Under the pieces are notes generated by a model. That model saw nothing but the letters and a program-made list of their open reading frames with translations. It made no database searches and was not told the DNA's origin. This document shows, one piece after another, positions 5,976 through 6,891 of a DNA stretch of 6,891 nt (position 1 is its first letter; each line of letters begins with the position of its first letter). The position numbers were made by a program, and so were the translations under genes. Source of the stretch: an uncultured Collinsella sp. Its GTDB lineage: Bacteria; Actinomycetota; Coriobacteriia; Coriobacteriales; Coriobacteriaceae. Location of the stretch: positions 1-6,891 of the forward strand of contig URWM01000082.1 of assembly GCA_900551655.1 (NCBI GenBank). The letters run 5' to 3'.

Positions 5976-6891
5976 ATGGAACAAAAGGCCAAGGAGGCAG
6001 CCTCGCACGCTGCGATTCCTGTGAGCATCTCGGCGATGCTCGTCACGCTGGGCGTGGTGTACGGCGACATCGGCACCAGCCCTATGTATGTAACCAAGGC
6101 GCTCGTTGCCGGCAACGGCGGCATCGGAAGCGTGACGGAGGAGTTCGTGCTCGGCGCGCTCTCCCTTGTCGTGTGGACGGTCACGCTGCTGACCACCATC
6201 AAGTATGTGCTCATCTCGCTGCGCGCCGATAACCATGGTGAGGGCGGCATCTTTGCCCTGTACAGCCTGGTCAAGCGCTGCGGAAAGTGGCTTATTATCC
6301 CTGCCATGCTGGGTGGCGCCGCGCTGCTCGCCGACGGCATCCTGACGCCGGCTGTTACCGTTACCACGGCCATCGAGGGCCTGCGCACCATCCCTGCGGT
6401 TCACGCCGTGCTCGGGGATGACCAGGGCCGCGTTGTCGCCATCACGCTCGCCATCATCATTGCGCTCTTCTTGGTGCAGCGCATCGGCACGGCCAAGATC
6501 GGTCACGCCTTTGGCCCCATCATGACGCTGTGGTTCCTGTTCCTGGGCGGCACGGGTCTGTTCTTTGTCTTCCAGCACCCCGCCGTGCTGCTGTGCCTCA
6601 ACCCGGTGCGCGGCATCGCCTTTTTGCTGAGCCCCAACAACCACGCGGGCATCATGATTCTGGGCAGCTGCTTCCTCGCCACCACCGGTGCCGAGGCGCT
6701 CTACTCCGACATGGGCCACGTGGGCAAGGCCAACATCTACGCATCCTGGCCGTTTGTTAAGGCGGCCCTCATCCTTAACTATCTGGGCCAGGGAGCTTGG
6801 CTGCTCGCCAACAACTCCAATCCCCAAATGCTCGCAATGGATATCGTCAACCCGTTCTATATGATGCTTCCCGAGCCCCTGCGCCCCTTTG
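5976..6891 (+). CDS. kup: Kup-family potassium uptake permease, 3'-truncated
   Basis: The first 305 residues of a K+:H+ symporter of the KUP/HAK/KT family. E. coli Kup is about 620 residues, so roughly half is present; the reading frame runs open off the window end. Conserved signatures are clear: [13 protein letters not shown] (26-38) in the first membrane helix, [13 protein letters not shown] (84-96), [17 protein letters not shown] (113-129), [13 protein letters not shown] (236-248) and [11 protein letters not shown] (267-277). These include acidic residues (D31, D120, E240) at positions conserved in the family for ion and proton handling. GGAGG (5961-5965) lies 10 bases before the ATG. The gene probably has its own promoter (TATAAT at 5935) and is separated from the upstream nitroreductase by a palindrome and about 120 further bases. 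The missing C-terminus includes later helices and the cytoplasmic domain. Confidence 0.97.
   Translation, partial: MEQKAKEAASHAAIPVSISAMLVTLGVVYGDIGTSPMYVTKALVAGNGGIGSVTEEFVLGALSLVVWTVTLLTTIKYVLISLRADNHGEGGIFALYSLVKRCGKWLIIPAMLGGAALLADGILTPAVTVTTAIEGLRTIPAVHAVLGDDQGRVVAITLAIIIALFLVQRIGTAKIGHAFGPIMTLWFLFLGGTGLFFVFQHPAVLLCLNPVRGIAFLLSPNNHAGIMILGSCFLATTGAEALYSDMGHVGKANIYASWPFVKAALILNYLGQGAWLLANNSNPQMLAMDIVNPFYMMLPEPLRPF

Noticed and set aside
5952..6827. Minus-strand ORF of 291 codons opposite kup
   Set aside because: Antisense to unmistakable Kup signatures, with low-complexity charged composition.

Overview
The window looks like part of a draft or metagenome-assembled genome from a GC-rich (roughly 60% by eye) Gram-positive bacterium of the Actinomycetota. 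I favour a gut Coriobacteriia, Collinsella-like organism. This rests on the sortase-type surface protein, the LtaS-type polyglycerol-phosphate synthase, the codon choice and the style of the intergenic repeats. No rRNA or other phylogenetic marker is present, so the assignment is inference. Bases 1-48 are not genomic: they are an Illumina Nextera i7 adapter ending in the Tn5 mosaic end, so the true contig begins at base 49.

Layout. (1) 49-1871, plus strand: the 3' part of a gene for a large surface protein. It has a beta-rich N-terminal region, an FnIII-like domain, an Ig-like domain, a Thr/Pro/Lys linker and a C-terminal sorting signal with the odd motif LVNTG. An intrinsic terminator follows at 1899-1936. 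(2) 1872-2433: a 562-bp gap between two convergent genes, with no credible ORF but a lot of structure. It holds a four-unit array of about 61-bp period, made of eight 15-bp half-sites in strictly alternating orientation. It also holds two related GGCCAC hairpins (probably minus-strand terminators) and a 130-bp MITE-like element with 30-bp inverted ends matching at 29 of 30 positions. (3) 2434-4734, minus strand: an LtaS/alkaline-phosphatase-superfamily polyglycerol-phosphate synthase with about eight N-terminal membrane segments. (4) 4735-4948: a divergent intergenic region with a perfect tandem 8-mer. (5) 4949-5818, plus strand: a nitroreductase-family FMN oxidoreductase, followed by a perfect 16-bp palindromic repeat. 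(6) 5976-6891, plus strand: the 5' half of a Kup-type potassium transporter, cut by the window end, with a TATAAT -10 box close upstream.

The genes do not form one operon or an obvious single pathway. The surface protein and the LtaS-like enzyme both concern the cell envelope but converge on each other. The nitroreductase and kup are co-directional, but a palindrome and a separate promoter lie between them. I see no defence system, CRISPR array, integrase or phage module. The most unusual part is the repeat-rich convergent intergenic region at 1950-2410.
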